A stretch of DNA of 64,000 nucleotides. Origin: Bin5 sp965204525. GTDB taxonomy: Bacteria > Chloroflexota > Anaerolineae > Caldilineales > Caldilineaceae. The stretch spans positions 248,001 to 312,000 of the forward strand of contig OZ241994.1 in assembly GCA_965204525.1 (NCBI GenBank), given 5' to 3'. The notes under the pieces are model-generated. The model saw only the letters and a list, made by a program, of their open reading frames with translations. It had not been told where the DNA came from and did no database searches. How positions within the stretch are numbered: the stretch's first letter is position 1; every line of letters begins with the position of its first letter. Positions 62,095-64,000 of the stretch are shown piece after piece. The translations under genes and the position numbers were made by a program.

Positions 62095-62409
62095 ATGATT
62101 CGAAAAGCGTTTGTCATGTCAGTGAATCCCGACCAGCACAAAGAGTACGAAGTTCGCCATACCCCGATCTGGCCTGAACTGGAGGCGGTACTCAAAGCGC
62201 ACGGTGTCAGCAACTATTCCATTTTTCTGCACGCCGAGACCAATCAACTGTTCGCGTATGCTGAAATCGAGAGCGAGGCGCAGTGGAACAGCATCGCCGA
62301 AGAGGAGATTTGTCAGAAGTGGTGGCGCTACATGGGAGACATCATGCCCTCGAATCCTGATAGCAGCCCCGTTTCGACTGATTTGAGAGAGGTCTTTCAC
62401 ATCGACTGA
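62095..62409 (+). CDS. rhaM: L-rhamnose mutarotase
   Basis: The 104-residue protein matches RhaM: MIRKAFVMSVNPDQHKEYEVRHTPIWPEL, VSNYSIFLHAETNQLFAYAEIE and the WWRYMGDIMPSNPDSSPVS signature. It interconverts the alpha and beta anomers of L-rhamnose in the cytoplasm, feeding rhamnose or fucose-type deoxy-sugar breakdown. No rhamnose isomerase, kinase or aldolase is nearby, so deoxy-sugar use here would need genes elsewhere or the oxidative dehydratase route encoded at 39.9-47.4 kb. Confidence 0.92.
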   Translation: MIRKAFVMSVNPDQHKEYEVRHTPIWPELEAVLKAHGVSNYSIFLHAETNQLFAYAEIESEAQWNSIAEEEICQKWWRYMGDIMPSNPDSSPVSTDLREVFHID

Positions 62410-62496
62410 GCGGTCCGCCTTCAAGCATATGCAGGAAGGATGTTAACCGCCGGCCAATGTTCCAGCTTTGCTCCCGCAGCTGCGCTGTAGAGCAGG

Positions 62497-63870
62497 CTAT
62501 CGCGTCGGAATGACCAAGTACGGTGTCCCGGTCCGCCAGTCGGGCCAGCGTGTCGCACTCCCGTCGCTGAACTTGAATTCGAAGAACAACATCAGGTCCC
62601 ATGCGGCGTCTATGGAGCTGCCCGGAATCGCGGCTTCGTAGCCCCCGGCATGACACTGCATCTCTATTTCCTCGAATTCCAGGGTCTGGTGGGCGATACG
62701 GTGGAAGCAACGGACGGAGCTAAAGGAGCGCTTTTCCGTTTTCTTAAAGTTGAGTCGGAGTGGGAGGTTTTGGGCCGCATCGGCCTGCCTCGGCGGGTTG
62801 AATTCAACGCCGGGCGCCAGCGGATGAACATTGCCTCCGGGCCACTCTACTCTTTTCGGCCGCGTTTCTCCCACTTTGCCGACTAGCCGTCTGACCGCCG
62901 CCAGATCACTTTCAACGATGGCCAGATCATCTCTCCAATGCCCGTCGTGGCCCTTTTCGCGAAAGCCGAAGACGAGGTCGTCAGCGTAGTTGCCATCGGC
63001 AGCCGCTGCCAGCTCGGCCCAATGCTAGCGGCACAGTTTCAAGTGCTCAAGGACGAAAAACAGGAGCCCTGGCTCCAGTGTCCTGCGGAAGAGCGCCATG
63101 CTGGTGGCCGCTTCCATTCGGCCGGCATGGTACTCGGCAAGTTTGCTGAGAATCGAGAAATCCAGGCAGGTATAGCGCAGTTCAGTCGTAGTCGCGTCGA
63201 TGCGCCCGATGGCGGCTTTCGTTTTCGCGGCCACTTCCCGCAGAAGATGACTCACCTGGAGGGGGGTCCACTTGCCGCTTAGCCGGCCCTCCAGGATGTC
63301 CACCGCATATTCGTCAATGCGGTAGAACTGTGTCGGGTCGCTGGGCTCGATTTTCGCGTCCTCGTCCAGGCCGCGGCCGGCGTACCGCTCGGGCCAGAAT
63401 GTCCAGAGGCTTGCTGACATCTGTAGAACGGTCGTGAGCAGCGGCAGGATCTGGCTGCCTTCAGCATAGAGCTGCTCAACGGCGGAAGCCGTCTCGCCGA
63501 AGCGGCGCCGAAGCTCGCGATTGCAGAGGAAGAGCTGCATACTGCGCCAGCTCAGATGGGGCGAGCCGATTTCGGCGGGTATGTGGTCAAGGACGGACGG
63601 ATTGGCCAGCCCCTCGCGCAGACTGGATCCCTGGGTTGTTGGGGCGACTTCGATGGCGCGTGCCGCCTCCAGCAGAGCGTACGTAAGACCGCGTTCGTCG
63701 CTTCCGGCGATGAGGAACCGGTTTGACGGAAGCGGGATGAGAAGAGATGGTTCTTCGTCCGGTGAGCCAAGCTCCCGCACGGTTTCGCCGCGCAAGGTCA
63801 GCGCGCGGGTCAGCCTGCTTAGCGCCAGGCTGGGGCCTTGAGAAAGTTCCCTGTCTATGGTCAGGAGCAT
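62497..63870 (-). pseudogene. Glycosidase-like gene interrupted by an in-frame amber codon
   Basis: One reading frame runs from ATG at 63870 to a stop at 62497, broken only by TAG at 63025-63027. The first part has 281 codons and the second 175. Translation on both sides is protein-like without any shift: LEHLKLCR, stop, HWAELAAAADGNYADDLVFG. Residues 1-125 look like the alpha/beta accessory domain plus the WRSMQLFLCNREL strand that normally starts a catalytic barrel. The next residues resemble the helical region after such a barrel, so the barrel seems deleted. TAG is an ordinary stop in other genes here, so readthrough is unlikely. I infer a decaying glycosidase-type gene. Confidence 0.7.
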
Positions 63871-63884
63871 GGAGGAAATCCTCC
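63871..63884 (-). promoter_or_regulatory. Hairpin over the ribosome-binding site of the broken glycosidase-like gene
   Basis: Read on the minus strand, GGAGG-ATTT-CCTCC ends directly at the ATG. The GGAGG ribosome-binding site is thus base-paired to a perfect complement between it and the start codon, which could reduce translation. It may be accidental. Confidence 0.35.
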
Positions 63885-63911
63885 TCTGCTTGTGCTGGCG
63901 GAGGGCAGGAC

Positions 63912-64000
63912 CTACCTGTCTTCGTCTACTGGAAGCCTCTGCAACAGGTCTTTCTCCCGGTCGGAAAGCGTTTCCAAGTAGGAACGGGCGATGGGGTTTC
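63912..64000 (-). CDS. C-terminal fragment of a gene cut by the window edge
   Basis: Only the last 28 codons and the stop are in the window. The peptide ARSYLETLSDREKDLLQRLP reads as an amphipathic helix, and VDEDR ends it. It is not recognised. It lies 41 bases upstream of the broken glycosidase-like gene on the same strand, so the two were probably cotranscribed. Confidence 0.5.
   Translation of the reverse strand, partial: NPIARSYLETLSDREKDLLQRLPVDEDR

Noticed and set aside
62342..62710. 122-codon minus-strand frame overlapping rhaM and the broken gene
   Set aside because: A different phase from the continuous frame of the broken gene, without motif, and it covers the end of rhaM.
63025..63027. 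Amber codon read as pyrrolysine or by programmed suppression
   Set aside because: TAG is used as a normal stop in several intact genes in the window, and no suppressor or pyrrolysine genes were seen.
1..64000. CRISPR arrays, tRNA/rRNA genes, insertion sequences or prophage genes
   Set aside because: No regularly spaced repeats, no cloverleaf-like intergenic sequence and no transposase, integrase or phage protein was recognised.

Overview
The window reads as a chromosomal stretch of a GC-rich bacterium, most likely a Chloroflexota member of the Caldilinea/Anaerolinea side. This is inferred from the Pro/Thr-rich linkers in exported proteins (LCP protein, SH3-like protein, lipoprotein deacetylase), the menaquinone-type prenyltransferase, and the mix of many ABC transporters with phytanoyl-CoA-dioxygenase-like, UxaA, GH116 and sulfatase genes. 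No rRNA, tRNA, CRISPR array, transposase or phage gene was seen. Taxonomy is inference only.

Housekeeping half (1-33.6 kb). A partial aminopeptidase-like gene and a TrkH/KtrB potassium transporter subunit lie on the minus strand. A plus-strand run follows: histidine phosphatase, ThrH-type phosphatase, small membrane protein, an iron/thiamine-type ABC permease and ATPase without a visible binding protein, zwf, pgl and glgP (glycogen breakdown feeding the oxidative pentose phosphate route), a TIGR01777 epimerase, menA, a phytoene-desaturase-like flavoenzyme, a small beta-repeat protein, an alpha/beta hydrolase and a methyltransferase. From 28.2 kb down to 18.0 kb the minus strand carries a compact operon, partly with 4-base overlaps: polX, membrane-anchored SH3-like protein, ligA, TPR-like protein, CpXC protein, cinA and an LCP protein. 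PolX has lost its polymerase aspartates and CinA its deamidase signature. An orphan sugar-type ABC ATPase and a heterodimeric ABC exporter pair with one degenerate ATP site complete this half.

Accessory catabolic half (33.9-64 kb). A consensus-like promoter precedes three consecutive phytanoyl-CoA-dioxygenase-like genes, the middle one fused to HEAT repeats, followed by a major facilitator transporter. A DUF368 lipid-carrier translocase and a two-gene UxaA-type sugar-acid dehydratase with its own transporter follow. Then come two short-chain dehydrogenases, an extradiol-dioxygenase-like VOC protein fused to an extra C-terminal domain, a sugar isomerase/epimerase and a Gfo/Idh/MocA oxidoreductase. 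A second strong promoter precedes an unknown gene and an Opp-type uptake system (binding protein and two permeases, no ATPases), a BNR sialidase-like protein and a GH116 glycosidase. A sulfatase, a PdaC-like lipoprotein polysaccharide deacetylase and L-rhamnose mutarotase follow. The likely job is uptake and breakdown of decorated (possibly sulfated or deoxy-) sugars and related oxidised compounds.

At the right edge a minus-strand gene is interrupted by an in-frame amber codon with clear coding sequence on both sides. It also seems to lack the central part of the family it resembles, so it is probably a decaying glycosidase-type gene. The most unusual items are this broken gene, the PolX with a dead polymerase centre next to ligA, the dioxygenase-HEAT fusion cluster, the VOC fusion protein, and the insertions placed at the same loop of three ABC ATPases.
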